DNA of 64,000 nt from Thauera chlorobenzoica (GCF_001922305.1 NZ_CP018839.1:2108001-2172000), one strand, 5' to 3'; shown: positions 24,055 to 32,912, counted from the stretch's first letter. Notes: generated by a model from the sequence alone, not told the origin. Program-made: numbers and translations.

Positions 24055-24092
24055 AAAAAGCCCGGCACCAGTGAAGGTGGCCGGGCTTTTTT
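24055..24092 (+). terminator. Bidirectional terminator at the left island border
   Basis: AAAAAGCCCGGC (24055-24066) pairs with GCCGGGCTTTTT (24080-24091) around a 13-base loop. It ends two bases before the duplicated tRNA 3' end and probably served the tRNA gene and the convergent purM-DUF2784 transcript before the island inserted. Confidence 0.85.
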
Positions 24093-24093
24093 G

Positions 24094-24141
24094 CTGGTGG
24101 GCCCCTGGGAGTCGAACCCAGCACCAACGGATTATGAGTCC
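24094..24141 (-). repeat. attL: partial copy of tRNA(CAT) 3' half
   Basis: 48 bases matching the 3' half of the intact tRNA at 48027-48105, from the CCA end through the T arm to the anticodon (GGACTCATAATCC on the minus strand). One C is missing in the acceptor-stem C run (GGGCCCC here, GGGCCCCC at the right). Homology stops at 24141. Not a functional tRNA, since its 5' half is absent. Confidence 0.92.
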
Positions 24142-24276
24142 CAGAAAATGCGATCTACTGGCCCATAGACACAGATAGAAAAATAGGCTTAGAAGGCAGA
24201 AATAACAAGGGTTTCAGCCAGTTTTAAGGCGGACGTGATCGGGTTGCGGAATAGACAAAAATGGACGAATATCAGC

Positions 24277-24302
24277 TTTATTCGTTCCCCAGTCGTTCCC
24301 CG
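24277..24302 (+). repeat. Left copy of 26-bp direct repeat (probable integrase arm site)
   Basis: TTTATTCGTTCCCCAGTCGT plus TCCCCG, identical to 47945-47970. It holds two GTTCCCC half-repeats and ends 11 bases before the integrase ATG, so integrase or Xis binding here could also autoregulate int. Confidence 0.75.
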
Positions 24303-24313
24303 AGGATCCAGTC

Positions 24314-25732
24314 ATGCCCCGCCAGCGTCTCACCCTCCCGCGCATCGCTGCCTTCAAGCCTGAGAAGGAGAGCTTCCTTTGGGACGAGGACATGCCGCGC
24401 CTCGCGGTGCGTGCGCGTCCGTCGGGCTCGAGGGCGTTCGTCTTCAAAGGGACGCTGCACTACAAGGACATCCGCGTCACCATCGGTAGCACTGACACCT
24501 GGACCATCGAGGCTGCGCGCGACGAGGCCCGGCGCTATCAGCGGTGGATCGACGAGGGGAAAGACCCTCGTGATGAGCTCAAGGCCGCGGTGGACGCACG
24601 AACCGCTGAGGAGGCTAGCCGCGTAGCTGCCGTCGAGGAAGCTGCGCGCGAGGCGGAGCAGAGGAGTAGGCCCGCCATCGAAGCATGGGGCCACTACCTC
24701 GAAGCGCGCCGCGCGAAGTGGAGCGCCTCGCACCTGCGCGACCACGAGCGCTTGGCCCAGCCCGGCGGCGACCCGATCACCCGCGGCAAGAAGACCACCG
24801 AGGACGGCACCACCCAGCCGGGACTGTTGCGCCCGTTGCTGATGCGCCCGCTGGTTGAGATCGACGCGGCGCTTGTGCAGTCTTGGCTCAAGGATCAGAC
24901 CGCCAAGCGCCCGACGCAGGCCGCGCTCGCGTTCCGCCTGCTGCGTGCCTTCCTTAACTGGGCCGCCGAGGATGAGCGTTACCAGGCCATCGCCAGCCCG
25001 CAGGCCCACGCCACCAAGAAGGTGCGCGAGGAGCTCCCCAAGCGCACGGCGAAGGACGACTGTCTGCAGCGCGAGCAGCTTCGGCCTTGGTTCGAGAAGG
25101 TGCGCGCGATCAAGAACCCCGTCATCGCCGCATATCTGCAGGGTGCGCTCTTGACTGGCGCCCGTCGCGAGGAGCTCGCCGCGCTGCGCTGGGAGGATGT
25201 CGACTTTCAATGGAACACGCTGCGCATCCGCGACAAGGTCGAAGGCGAGCGGGTCATTCCGCTGACGCCCTACGTCGCCCAGCTGCTGCGCGACCTCAAG
25301 CGCAGGAACGACACCCCGCCGGCCGAGTGGCGGATCTTGCACGGCAAGCGCATCAAGAACGACCTCGAGGGGTGGGCGCCGGGTCCGTGGGTGTTCGCCA
25401 GTCCGCGCGCCGAGGTGGGGTATCTGCAAGAGCCACGCATCCAGCACCAGGCCGCATGCCGGGAGGCGGGTATCGATGGGCTGACGATCCACGGTCTGCG
25501 CCGATCGTTTGGTAGCCTGGCCGAGTGGGTGGAGGTGCCCACAGGAGTGGTGGCGCAGATCATGGGCCACAAGCCGAGCGCGACCGCGGAGAAGCACTAT
25601 CGCCGGCGCCCGCTCGACCTGCTGCGCAAGTGGCACACGGCCATCGAAGTGTGGATCCTGGAGGAGGCGGGTATTGAGGTTGGCGGTGCGGTTGAAGCGC
25701 CGGCCCTCGTGGCTGTCGGTGTAGGAAAGTGA
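24314..25732 (+). CDS. P4-type tyrosine integrase
   Basis: 472 aa site-specific recombinase expected to integrate the island into the tRNA 3' end. It has an N-terminal DUF4102-like arm-binding domain (residues ~1-90: LTLPRIAAFKPEKESFLWDE), a charged linker, a core-binding domain (~115-225) and a catalytic domain. Catalytic residues visible: Arg in GARREELAAL (~282), His-x-x-Arg in HGLRRSFGS (~393-396), His in GHK (~418) and Tyr in KHYRRRPLDLL (~429). Complete, so it may be active. It sits beside the truncated tRNA copy and reads into the island, while the intact tRNA is at the far end. Confidence 0.95.
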   Translation: MPRQRLTLPRIAAFKPEKESFLWDEDMPRLAVRARPSGSRAFVFKGTLHYKDIRVTIGSTDTWTIEAARDEARRYQRWIDEGKDPRDELKAAVDARTAEEASRVAAVEEAAREAEQRSRPAIEAWGHYLEARRAKWSASHLRDHERLAQPGGDPITRGKKTTEDGTTQPGLLRPLLMRPLVEIDAALVQSWLKDQTAKRPTQAALAFRLLRAFLNWAAEDERYQAIASPQAHATKKVREELPKRTAKDDCLQREQLRPWFEKVRAIKNPVIAAYLQGALLTGARREELAALRWEDVDFQWNTLRIRDKVEGERVIPLTPYVAQLLRDLKRRNDTPPAEWRILHGKRIKNDLEGWAPGPWVFASPRAEVGYLQEPRIQHQAACREAGIDGLTIHGLRRSFGSLAEWVEVPTGVVAQIMGHKPSATAEKHYRRRPLDLLRKWHTAIEVWILEEAGIEVGGAVEAPALVAVGVGK

Positions 25733-26037
25733 GCCGAACTCACTTTGCATTCAATAGGTTGCGTGGTCTATGTCAAACGTTATAGACTGAGGTCACTGGG
25801 GGCCATCGACAGCGCCCAGCCGTCGGGCCGGGACACATGCGAAGGACGCGCAGTTCCGACTACCGGCTCGAGTAAGCACGTAGGTTTGCGGCGGCCGTCC
25901 TGGCGCCTACGTCACGACTTTCCTGTCAGCCTCTGCGCACCGTTCGCCGCGCAGGTAGCAGGTAGAGCGTAGAGCGTGCACGCCCGGCTCATCATCGGTA
26001 GCCGCGGCACCGGCGGACTCCTCTTGGAGTCCCTACC
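25733..26037. other. 305-base gene-free stretch after the integrase
   Basis: No convincing ORF or hairpin. It contains a promoter candidate (25759-25786) and probably the leader of the small-gene/DUF927 operon. Confidence 0.5.
25759..25786 (+). promoter_or_regulatory. Candidate promoter for the AlpA-like/DUF927 operon
   Basis: TTGCGT (25759-25764) and TATAGA (25781-25786), 16 bases apart, about 250 bases upstream of the first small gene. The area is markedly AT-richer than its surroundings. Confidence 0.4.
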
Positions 26038-26301
26038 ATGTCCCAAGCAGTTCAATCCGCCCCGACCGAGAAGCGTCGCGAGGGCACCGCGTTGCCGCAT
26101 CGTTGCTACACGACCGGGCAGCTTGCCGATATTCGTAACGTCCTGCCGGCGTCGATTCGCACCTCCGTTTGGCGGCGCGGCCACTTCATGAACATCGTCC
26201 CGATCAAGACCGGATCCGGGAAAAGCGCGCGGCTGCTCTGGCCAGCGGCGCAGGTCGATGCACTCCTTCCGCCGGAGCTCGCGGGCGAGGTGGCCGCATG
26301 A
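26038..26301 (+). CDS. AlpA/excisionase-like small DNA-binding protein
   Basis: 87 aa. After ~25 polar residues comes YTTGQLADIRN ... SIRTSVWRRGHF ... PIKTGSGKSARLLWP. This is the shape of AlpA/Xis-like winged-helix proteins: a helix-turn-helix followed by a basic wing. Probable regulator of int/excision or of the operon it heads. It overlaps the next gene by four bases (ATGA). Family call is by pattern only. Confidence 0.6.
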   Translation: MSQAVQSAPTEKRREGTALPHRCYTTGQLADIRNVLPASIRTSVWRRGHFMNIVPIKTGSGKSARLLWPAAQVDALLPPELAGEVAA

Positions 26302-26732
26302 GCCCGCACCTCAACCCGGCCCCCACAAAAGAAAACGCCCGGACGGTTGGGGGACCGATCCGGGCAGCACAGGTGAGAGCCACTCACTACGATGGAAGTT
26401 TAGCACGTTCGCAGCAGAACGGCGCACGTTGGCTGCCCAATCCAGTAAGTTGCGCGGGGCAGCTGCTGCTCGAGCTGATCGAGCGTGCCGCCGCCGCCGA
26501 CGATCGGGGCGTGACGCCGCGCGATTTCTACCGATCGGCTTGGTCGCAACGCGAGGCCGCGTATGTCCACCGGCTGCGCCGCGGCGGCTGGACCATCGAG
26601 ACCGAGCTGCGCGAGGCATCGAACCGCTTCGAGAAGGTCAAGCACGCCGCCTATTTTCTGGTGCTCGACGTGGACCCCGATGGGGTCGAGTTGCAGCAGT
26701 GGATCGCGATGGCGCGCGAGGTTCGGTCATGA
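26298..26732 (+). CDS. Hypothetical protein of the replication operon
   Basis: 144 aa, not recognised beyond its position. The first ~45 residues are low-complexity. The rest (GQLLLELIERAAAADDRG, then RGGWTIETELREA and AYFLVLDVD) looks like a small winged-helix or helix-rich domain seen in satellite and prophage operons. Overlaps both neighbours by ATGA, so it is coupled to the AlpA-like gene and the next gene. A hairpin lies inside its 5' end, so the true start may be downstream of 26298. Confidence 0.55.
   Translation: MSPHLNPAPTKENARTVGGPIRAAQVRATHYDGSLARSQQNGARWLPNPVSCAGQLLLELIERAAAADDRGVTPRDFYRSAWSQREAAYVHRLRRGGWTIETELREASNRFEKVKHAAYFLVLDVDPDGVELQQWIAMAREVRS
26337..26365. repeat. Hairpin inside the 5' end of the 144-aa gene
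   Basis: GCCCGGA (26337-26343) pairs with TCCGGGC (26359-26365). On the minus strand the stem is followed by TTTTCTTTT, so it has terminator form in that direction. It could block antisense transcription or affect translation of the overlapping genes. Confidence 0.45.
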
Positions 26733-26980
26733 AGCGCCCAACGTTGAACTTCCCGAAGGGCGCTGGCCTGGGACGCGATTCCGACCCGATGAAGCGCTTT
26801 CTCGACCTTGATGTCGCAATGGCGACGGCAAGTCGTCCGCAGCGTCGCGAGATCCTCCGCATGCTCAAGCTCGATGTGAAGGCGGGGAAGCCTGGCGCGG
26901 CTGAGGCGCTGGCTGATGCGCAGCAGATGGCCGAGCTGCGGCGTCTTGTTGCCCAGTTCAGACGCGAGGTGCTGTCATGA
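26729..26980 (+). CDS. Small hypothetical protein
   Basis: 83 aa, hydrophilic, mostly helical (DLDVAMATASRPQRREILRM, then AEALADAQQMAELRRLVAQF). No family recognised. ATGA overlaps at both ends place it firmly in the AlpA-like to DUF927 operon. Confidence 0.6.
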   Translation: MKRPTLNFPKGAGLGRDSDPMKRFLDLDVAMATASRPQRREILRMLKLDVKAGKPGAAEALADAQQMAELRRLVAQFRREVLS

Positions 26981-29900
26981 ACGCGATGACGAGCCCCGAG
27001 CGGCTGGTGCCCGAGGGCGGCACGATGGCGTTGTGTCCGATCTGCGACCATCCGGAGCCCTGCGGCTGCGCGGTCGAGCAAGCCCCAAGGAACCCACTCC
27101 CCACCATCGTGCCTCGCCGCGGCCTGCAGCGCCCGCGGTCCTCTGCACCGTGGGCTACGATCAACTACTCGCAGTTCTACTGCAAGAGCGAGAAGGCGGC
27201 CGCGTTGGTCCGCAAGCGTGTCACGCTCGACGAAAACGGTGACCTCAAGAGCCTGGATGTCATAGGTTACCCTGGCGGAACCGCCGTGCACCGCCGCAAG
27301 ACGCTCGCCGATTTCGGGCGGGAGATTGAACGCGCTGCGCCGCCGAGTCCATTGCATGCGTTCTACGTCGCAGGCGTGTCGCCCGAGTGCGAGATCGGCA
27401 AGGCGCTGCCGATGGGTGGTGGGGGTGCCCGCTCCAGGGAAGGCAGCGGCCGGACCAAGGAAGGCTATCCGTTCCCGGATCAGGATGCGCTGCTGACGGT
27501 CGACTCGGATTCGCTGGCATCTTGGCCGATCCTCGAAACGATCGAAGACGTCGTCGACGTGCTCGCCCAGTTGGGACTTGATGTCGACTGCGTCGCCGCT
27601 ACGAGCGGTTCGTCAGGCCTGAAGTGGCCAAAAGGTGAGCGCGGGCTGCGAGGCCTGCACACCTTCTACTCCATCGACAAGGGCGCCGAGATCCCGCGCG
27701 TGCTTGAGACCTTGCACGTCCGCGCCTGGCTGGCCGGGTACGGGCGCATCCTCGTCTGCAAAAACGGGGTGCTACTCCCCCGCTCGATCGTCGATCCCAC
27801 GCTGAAGACTCAGAACCAACCGATCTTCGAGTTCGGCGCGATCCTGCTCGACAACCGCATCGCGCAGACGCGGGAGGTGCGAGGGTTTCGCAGTCTGTCG
27901 GGTGTGCTCCAGGTCAAGGCTGACAGCATCGCGCCACTGACTGACGAAGAGCGGGCCGAATACGCCCGCCGCGTCGATGAGGAAAAGGCCAAGCTGAAAC
28001 CCGAGGCTGATGCGGTCGCTGCGGCATGGGCGGAGGAGATGACCAAGCACCTGCCAGAGGCTGAACGCCCGGCGGAAAGAGAGCGGAGACTCGCGCAACG
28101 CGAGAAGCAGCACCGCGACCTGCGCCCCCACTCCATCGTGCACCTCAACGACAACAGCGAAGTGACTGTTGCGGAGATTCTCGCCGACCGGGACAAGTGG
28201 CACGGGAAGGCTATACGCGACCCGGACGAACCCGAATATGGCACCAGCAAGGCGACGATCGTCACGAAGGGGCAGAAGGACGGGCGGGCGAAGATTCTGT
28301 CCAGGGCCCACGGCATCGACGTTACCTATTACCTCGAGGCGCGGCCGGGCGGGCTCGACCTGGACCTCTTCGATGCCGATCTGTTCGACGACGAAGGCAA
28401 CGCGTGCAAACTTGAGCCTTTTCCGAGTCCGACTGAGTCTGAGCGCCCATGCTACATCACGCTCGACGACTGGACCGAAACGCCGGGGTTGCCACCGAGT
28501 GAATTTTTGCCCGAAGGAGCTCCACCGCAGAAGCGGCGGCCGGGGCTTTGGCTGTTCCGTAACCACCGCACACGCGACGCCATCGTACCGGTCGATGACT
28601 GGATCTGTGACCCGCTGCACATCGACGCCCAGACCTACGACGGCGCTGGCAACAATTTCGGCCGCCTTCTGCGCTTCAGGACGACCGCCGGGAAGTGGCG
28701 CACCTGGGCGCTGCCGATGGAGTTGGTGGGTGGTGATCCTGCTGCGCTCATGAGCGCGCTTCTTGGCATGGGCCTGGGTACGGATGGCACGCGGAACGGG
28801 AAACAGCGGATCGTCGAATATCTGACGAGCGCTAGACCGACTCGGCACGTTCGATGCGTTCCGCAAACCGGCTGGACGGGTGACACGTTCGTGCTACCTG
28901 ACCGGAACATCGGGCCAAAGGCGGATGACACGGTTCTCCAGTCCGAGTACATCCACGGCCTGACCGAGATGCATGGCACTGCCGGGAGTTTCGACGGCTG
29001 GCGTGAGGGTATTTCGTTGGCGGCAGTGGGCAACCCGCTGTTGGTGCTCGCGCTGTCGGTGGCCTTCGCGGGTCCGCTGCTTTCGCGCACGTACAGTGAT
29101 AGCGGCGGCATCCATTTCATGGGTGAATCAAGCACTGGAAAAACGACGATCCTGCAGGCTGCTTGTTCCGTCTGGGGCGGGAAGCAGTTCAAGCGCACAT
29201 GGCTTGCCACGGCGAACGGGTTGGAAGGCGTCGCTGCGATGTCGAACGACTGCTTGCTCGCGCTCGATGAGATTTCGCAGTGTGAGCCACACCATATCGG
29301 CGCCGTGATCTACATGATCGGCAACGAGACCGGCAAGCAGCGTGCGAACAAGAGCGGTGCAGCTCGCACGCCCACGCGCCACAAGATCGCTGTTATCTCG
29401 ACCGGAGAGCGCACGATCACGGATGCAATGCTTGAGGGCGGGAAGCGTTCCAAGGCGGGGCAGGGCGTCCGGCTGATCGACGTTCTGGTGGGCGCCCGTT
29501 TTGGATGCTTCGATGAGCTTCACGGCCACGGCTCGAGTAAGGAACTCGTCGACGCCATCGCGGTGACAGCTTCGCAGCACTACGGGCATGCCGGCCGCAG
29601 GTTCCTCGAGTCACTCGTGAGCGAAGAGCGAGACCTCGTGGAGCGGCTCGCCGAGATTCGAGCACTACCGGAGTTCAACCCAGACAACGCCGATGGTCAG
29701 TGTTCGCGTGTTGCGTCGCGCTTTGCGCTGTTCGCCCTCGCTGGCGAACTCGCGACCGAGTACGGAGTTACGGGTTGGGCGACGGGCACCGCCACACAGG
29801 CGGCCGTCCAAGCGTTCAAGGCTTGGCACGCGCCCCGCGGCAAGGGTAGTGCAGAAAAGCAGCAAGCATTCCGCGCGATCCTGGCGTTTCTCGAGCGACA

Positions 29901-30267
29901 CGGTGACGCTCGATTCTCTGACGTCACCAAAACCGAAGGACGGGGGCCTGTGGTACGCGACCGTGCCGGCTGGTTCCGGAATGTCGAAGTCGGCGGCGCG
30001 CAAGAACTCGAGCGTGAGCACCTTTTCAACGGGGAGGGTATTCGCGAGGCGCTCGCGGGCCTGGACTTCAACAGCTCTATCCGCGCATTGAGCGACGCCG
30101 GCGTGCTGCCGCCTGCCGACAAGGACGGGAAGCACACCAAGGTGGTGAAGATCGGGGGAGAGCCCAAGCGTGTGTATCCGGTGCTGCAGCGCAAGCTCGA
30201 GGCCGCACTCGAAGGTATGAGGGATGGTGCTGAGGTGCGGGAGTACGACCCTTTTGCCGATGGCTGA
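26977..30267 (+). CDS. DUF927-domain P-loop protein (probable replicative helicase/primase-like)
   Basis: 1096 aa. A zinc-ribbon-like CPICDHPEPCGC is near residues 16-27, followed by a long N-terminal region with an archaeo-eukaryotic-primase-like feel (VDSDSL, YSIDKGAEIP), which I cannot prove. The DUF927 region follows. Walker A MGESSTGKTT is near 713-722, Walker B LLALDEIS near 760-767, and a sensor-like ISTGERTITDAM near 808. Proteins of this type are the usual large replication gene of P4-like satellites and small integrative elements. Iteron-like repeats start ~60 bases after its stop, consistent with an initiator/helicase beside its origin. Confidence 0.8.
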   Translation: MNAMTSPERLVPEGGTMALCPICDHPEPCGCAVEQAPRNPLPTIVPRRGLQRPRSSAPWATINYSQFYCKSEKAAALVRKRVTLDENGDLKSLDVIGYPGGTAVHRRKTLADFGREIERAAPPSPLHAFYVAGVSPECEIGKALPMGGGGARSREGSGRTKEGYPFPDQDALLTVDSDSLASWPILETIEDVVDVLAQLGLDVDCVAATSGSSGLKWPKGERGLRGLHTFYSIDKGAEIPRVLETLHVRAWLAGYGRILVCKNGVLLPRSIVDPTLKTQNQPIFEFGAILLDNRIAQTREVRGFRSLSGVLQVKADSIAPLTDEERAEYARRVDEEKAKLKPEADAVAAAWAEEMTKHLPEAERPAERERRLAQREKQHRDLRPHSIVHLNDNSEVTVAEILADRDKWHGKAIRDPDEPEYGTSKATIVTKGQKDGRAKILSRAHGIDVTYYLEARPGGLDLDLFDADLFDDEGNACKLEPFPSPTESERPCYITLDDWTETPGLPPSEFLPEGAPPQKRRPGLWLFRNHRTRDAIVPVDDWICDPLHIDAQTYDGAGNNFGRLLRFRTTAGKWRTWALPMELVGGDPAALMSALLGMGLGTDGTRNGKQRIVEYLTSARPTRHVRCVPQTGWTGDTFVLPDRNIGPKADDTVLQSEYIHGLTEMHGTAGSFDGWREGISLAAVGNPLLVLALSVAFAGPLLSRTYSDSGGIHFMGESSTGKTTILQAACSVWGGKQFKRTWLATANGLEGVAAMSNDCLLALDEISQCEPHHIGAVIYMIGNETGKQRANKSGAARTPTRHKIAVISTGERTITDAMLEGGKRSKAGQGVRLIDVLVGARFGCFDELHGHGSSKELVDAIAVTASQHYGHAGRRFLESLVSEERDLVERLAEIRALPEFNPDNADGQCSRVASRFALFALAGELATEYGVTGWATGTATQAAVQAFKAWHAPRGKGSAEKQQAFRAILAFLERHGDARFSDVTKTEGRGPVVRDRAGWFRNVEVGGAQELEREHLFNGEGIREALAGLDFNSSIRALSDAGVLPPADKDGKHTKVVKIGGEPKRVYPVLQRKLEAALEGMRDGAEVREYDPFADG

Positions 30268-30329
30268 TGTGCGGTGCTTCTCCCACCCCGGGCCGGCCGC
30301 GTGCCCGGCTTTTGTTGCTCTCGCCCGCC

Positions 30330-30658
30330 GGTTACCCCGGAGTTCTGCAGGGGTAACCGGCGGGGTAACCGGAGAACCCCAGCAACGGCGCGGGTTCCAG
30401 GGTCGAGTTACCCCGCTTACCCCGGTTACCCCGGTTACCCGAGAAAACGAGAATGTTGGAGAGAAAAGCACGAAAGGGCAGGACGAAAAAATAGTGAGGC
30501 TTTTTGCTCGATGGTCGGGGGGGCTCTCGTGAATCTTATTTTTAAGAGGTAACTAAGGTAACCAGGTAACCAGATAGAAGAAACTCAGCAACGGCGAGGG
30601 TTTCAGCCTCACAGCGGCGGTTACCCCAAGGTTACCCCGCGCTCAGGTTGGGGTAACC
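30330..30658. repeat. Cluster of GGTTACCCC/GGGGTAACC iterons, candidate origin
   Basis: At least eleven GGTAAC-type units in ~330 bases. Forward GGTTACC(CC) at 30330, 30424, 30433, 30619 and 30630; reverse GGGGTAACC at 30350, 30362 and 30650; shorter GGTAAC(C) at 30548, 30557 and 30565. Near-copies are GAGTTACCCC (30405) and GCTTACCCC (30415). Two related phrases, CAGCAACGGCGCGGGTT (30380) and CAGCAACGGCGAGGGTT (30586), occur before repeat groups. An A/T-rich segment (30485-30560) lies between the two clusters. Placement just after the DUF927 gene supports a replication origin. Confidence 0.6.
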
Positions 30659-31040
30659 ACACACGCCATCGAGAACCCACCGCGGCGAAATTCCTTTTCA
30701 CCGAATTTCACGCCACCCGCGACCACGCTCGAGCGCACCATGCGCAAACCCTGGAGCGCGCTCCCCTTTATCGGGCAGCACCACGCCACACAGCACGCCC
30801 CTGAGCACGATCACCAGGCGCTGCAGCACCCTAGACATACCCCAGCGATTCCCCACACAACCCCGTGCCGATCCCGTGGCGCCCGGCCGCATCGGCGACA
30901 CGCTGCAGCAGGTTGGTAATTCAAGTAACCATCGGCGTGTGGTTGCCGAGAGTCCGGCTGCCAAAGCGCAGGACTTCAATACATGTCCGTCATCAAAGGT
31001 TTTTCATTACCATTGCTCTGCCATATCACGGGGGAACGGA
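30659..31040. other. Gene-free stretch between the iterons and the GIY-YIG gene
   Basis: About 380 bases. Short open frames exist, but none has a start with ribosome-binding site or recognisable protein. A frame in phase with the next gene runs back to 30876 but lacks a good start. It probably holds the promoter of the nuclease gene and marks the start of the cargo. Confidence 0.4.
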
Positions 31041-32681
31041 ATGGAACTGCTTTTCATCATCGCGCTTGCCGCTGCGATTGCGCTCTGGCTCCTGAAGGGA
31101 CGCGCAGAAGCGCGAGCCCGCGCCCTCGATAAACAGGCCGGCGAGTTGAAGTGGGCGCTGGCCAAAGCTGAAGAGGAGCATGATCGAACGAAGCGGGAGA
31201 GCGAACTCCGGAGCCAAGACAACGCCAGGTTGCAGCGGCGCGTTGAGGAACTGGACGCGCGCAATGCTTCGCTCGAGTCCGACGTGGCACTGCTCTCGCA
31301 GTTCCGGCCGATTGCAGATGCGCAAGCCGAGGCACAGAGAATTTTGGGCGAAGCGCGTGAGCAGGTGCGAGCGTCAAGTCAGGTAGCAAAGGAAAAGCAG
31401 GAACAGGCCGAGATTCGCCTCGTCGCTGCAGCGAACGAAGCCGCGCGGATCATCGAGGCTGCGAAGAAGCGCGCGGAGGAGATTGCCGGCGAGGCCTACG
31501 GCATCAAGAATCGTGCGGATGAACTCGCCGATGCGGCCACGGCCATGCAGAACATCATCAAGGGCTACGGAGACCAATACATCGTTCCCACCTACAGCTT
31601 GCTTGACGAGTTGGCCGAGGAGTTCGGGCACACGGAGGCGGGCGCAGCGCTGAAGCAAGCACGGGACACGACTCGTGCCTTGCTCAAGGCTGGGCAGGCC
31701 GCGACATGCAACTACGTCGAGGACTACCGCCGCTCGATCGCCATCAACTTCGTGATCGACGCCTTCAACGGAAAGGTCGACTCCATCCTCGCGCGTGGCA
31801 AGAGCGACAACTACGGGAAACTGGCTCAGGAAGTCCGGGACGCGTACGCGTTGGTCAATCACAACGGTCGCGCGTTTCGTGATGCAAAGGTCACTCCGGA
31901 GTATCTCGAATCGAGACTGGCAGAGCTGAAGTGGGCGTCCGTCGCCCGAGCGCTGAAGGAGCAAGAGCGCGAGGAGCAGCGCCAGATCCGCGAGCAGATG
32001 CGCGAGGAAGAGAAGGCCCGGCGAGAGTATGAGCGTGCGATGAAGGAGGCGGCGCGCGAGGAAGAAATGATCCGCAAGGCGATGGAGAAGGTGCAGCAGC
32101 AGGTTGCAACGGCCAACGAGGCACAGCGGGCAGCGTACGAAGCCAAACTAGCTGAACTGCACGAGAAGCTCGTCGCAGCAGAGGAAAAGAATCAGCGCGC
32201 TCTGTCGATGGCCCAGCAGACGCGGACAGGACACGTGTACATCATCTCGAACATCGGATCGTTCGGCGAAGAGGTATTCAAGATCGGGATGACGAGACGC
32301 CTGGAACCCAAAGACCGAATTCGTGAGCTTGGTGACGCCAGCGTTCCCTTCGAGTTCGATATTCACGCCATGCTCTACAGCGAAGATGCACCCGGCCTTG
32401 AGCGCAAGCTGCATCGCCATTTCCTGCGCCAGCAGATGAATAAGGTGAATCCCCGCAAGGAGTTCTTCCGGGTGAGTCTTTCGGACATTCGCCGCGAGGT
32501 CGAGACTATGGGGCTCTCAGCGCACTGGACAATGACTGCCGACGCCCACGACTACCGCGAGACTCTCCGCATCGAGCAAGAGATGCGCGAGAACCCCGAC
32601 GTTGCGCGTGAATGGACCAGTCACCAGATGGAGTACGAACCGGAGATGGAGGCGGACGCGGACGAAGTTGCGGTTGCCTGA
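31041..32681 (+). CDS. Membrane-anchored DUF4041 + GIY-YIG nuclease (SNIPE-type anti-phage protein)
   Basis: 546 aa. An N-terminal membrane segment (LLFIIALAAAIALWLL, residues 3-18) is followed by a coiled coil (~30-130), the DUF4041 region (~160-330) and a second charged coiled coil (~300-390). Last is a T5orf172/MUG113-type GIY-YIG domain (~396-500). The domain shows GHVYIISNIG, FKIGMTRR and the catalytic-type glutamate in LERKLHRHF (~452). From memory, proteins with this order (TM, DUF4041, GIY-YIG) have been described as SNIPE, which sits at the inner membrane and cuts phage DNA as it enters. ATG at 31041 has GGGGGAACGG upstream. All landmarks are intact. Confidence 0.82.
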   Translation: MELLFIIALAAAIALWLLKGRAEARARALDKQAGELKWALAKAEEEHDRTKRESELRSQDNARLQRRVEELDARNASLESDVALLSQFRPIADAQAEAQRILGEAREQVRASSQVAKEKQEQAEIRLVAAANEAARIIEAAKKRAEEIAGEAYGIKNRADELADAATAMQNIIKGYGDQYIVPTYSLLDELAEEFGHTEAGAALKQARDTTRALLKAGQAATCNYVEDYRRSIAINFVIDAFNGKVDSILARGKSDNYGKLAQEVRDAYALVNHNGRAFRDAKVTPEYLESRLAELKWASVARALKEQEREEQRQIREQMREEEKARREYERAMKEAAREEEMIRKAMEKVQQQVATANEAQRAAYEAKLAELHEKLVAAEEKNQRALSMAQQTRTGHVYIISNIGSFGEEVFKIGMTRRLEPKDRIRELGDASVPFEFDIHAMLYSEDAPGLERKLHRHFLRQQMNKVNPRKEFFRVSLSDIRREVETMGLSAHWTMTADAHDYRETLRIEQEMRENPDVAREWTSHQMEYEPEMEADADEVAVA

Positions 32682-32701
32682 TACGGCACCCCAGCGCACG
32701 G

Positions 32702-32890
32702 CTATGGCACGTACGCAGGCGCGCGCTCCACGGCGTAGGTCTTCCGGACCACACCCAGCGCACGCGAGCCGACGACGCACGCCTGCACCCATGTTCGGCG
32801 GCCGTCCGGCAACCGTCGGATGTGACCCCGGCGCAGGTGTTCGCGTGGTCCGTCCCGCTCGCCTCTCGGCGCACCGATCGCGTGCGCCAC
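32702..32890 (-). CDS. Small ORF, tail of a mobile-element protein (possible remnant)
   Basis: 62 aa from a GTG. The run [20 protein letters not shown] then [16 protein letters not shown] matches the C-terminal pattern (R-G-H-x-R-x-L-x-G-x-x-x-W-V) common to many phage and plasmid proteins. The frame stays open upstream, and AGGAGA occurs 16 bases before the GTG. It may be the end of a longer lost gene or a small intact one. It lies 22 bases beyond the stop of the 103-aa gene in the same direction. Confidence 0.4.
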   Translation of the reverse strand: MAHAIGAPRGERDGPREHLRRGHIRRLPDGRRTWVQACVVGSRALGVVRKTYAVERAPAYVP

Positions 32891-32912
32891 GTCGCCGAGT
32901 CTCGTTCTCCTG

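Noticed and set aside
23864..24127. Minus-strand ORF starting MVLGSTPRG
   Set aside because: It begins inside the duplicated tRNA 3' end; the same false protein start appears at 48060 in the intact tRNA.
30274..30552. Plus-strand ORFs with Gly-Tyr-Pro or Val-Thr-Pro repeats
   Set aside because: The repeats are translations of GGTTACCCC iterons; no ribosome-binding site and no conserved domain.
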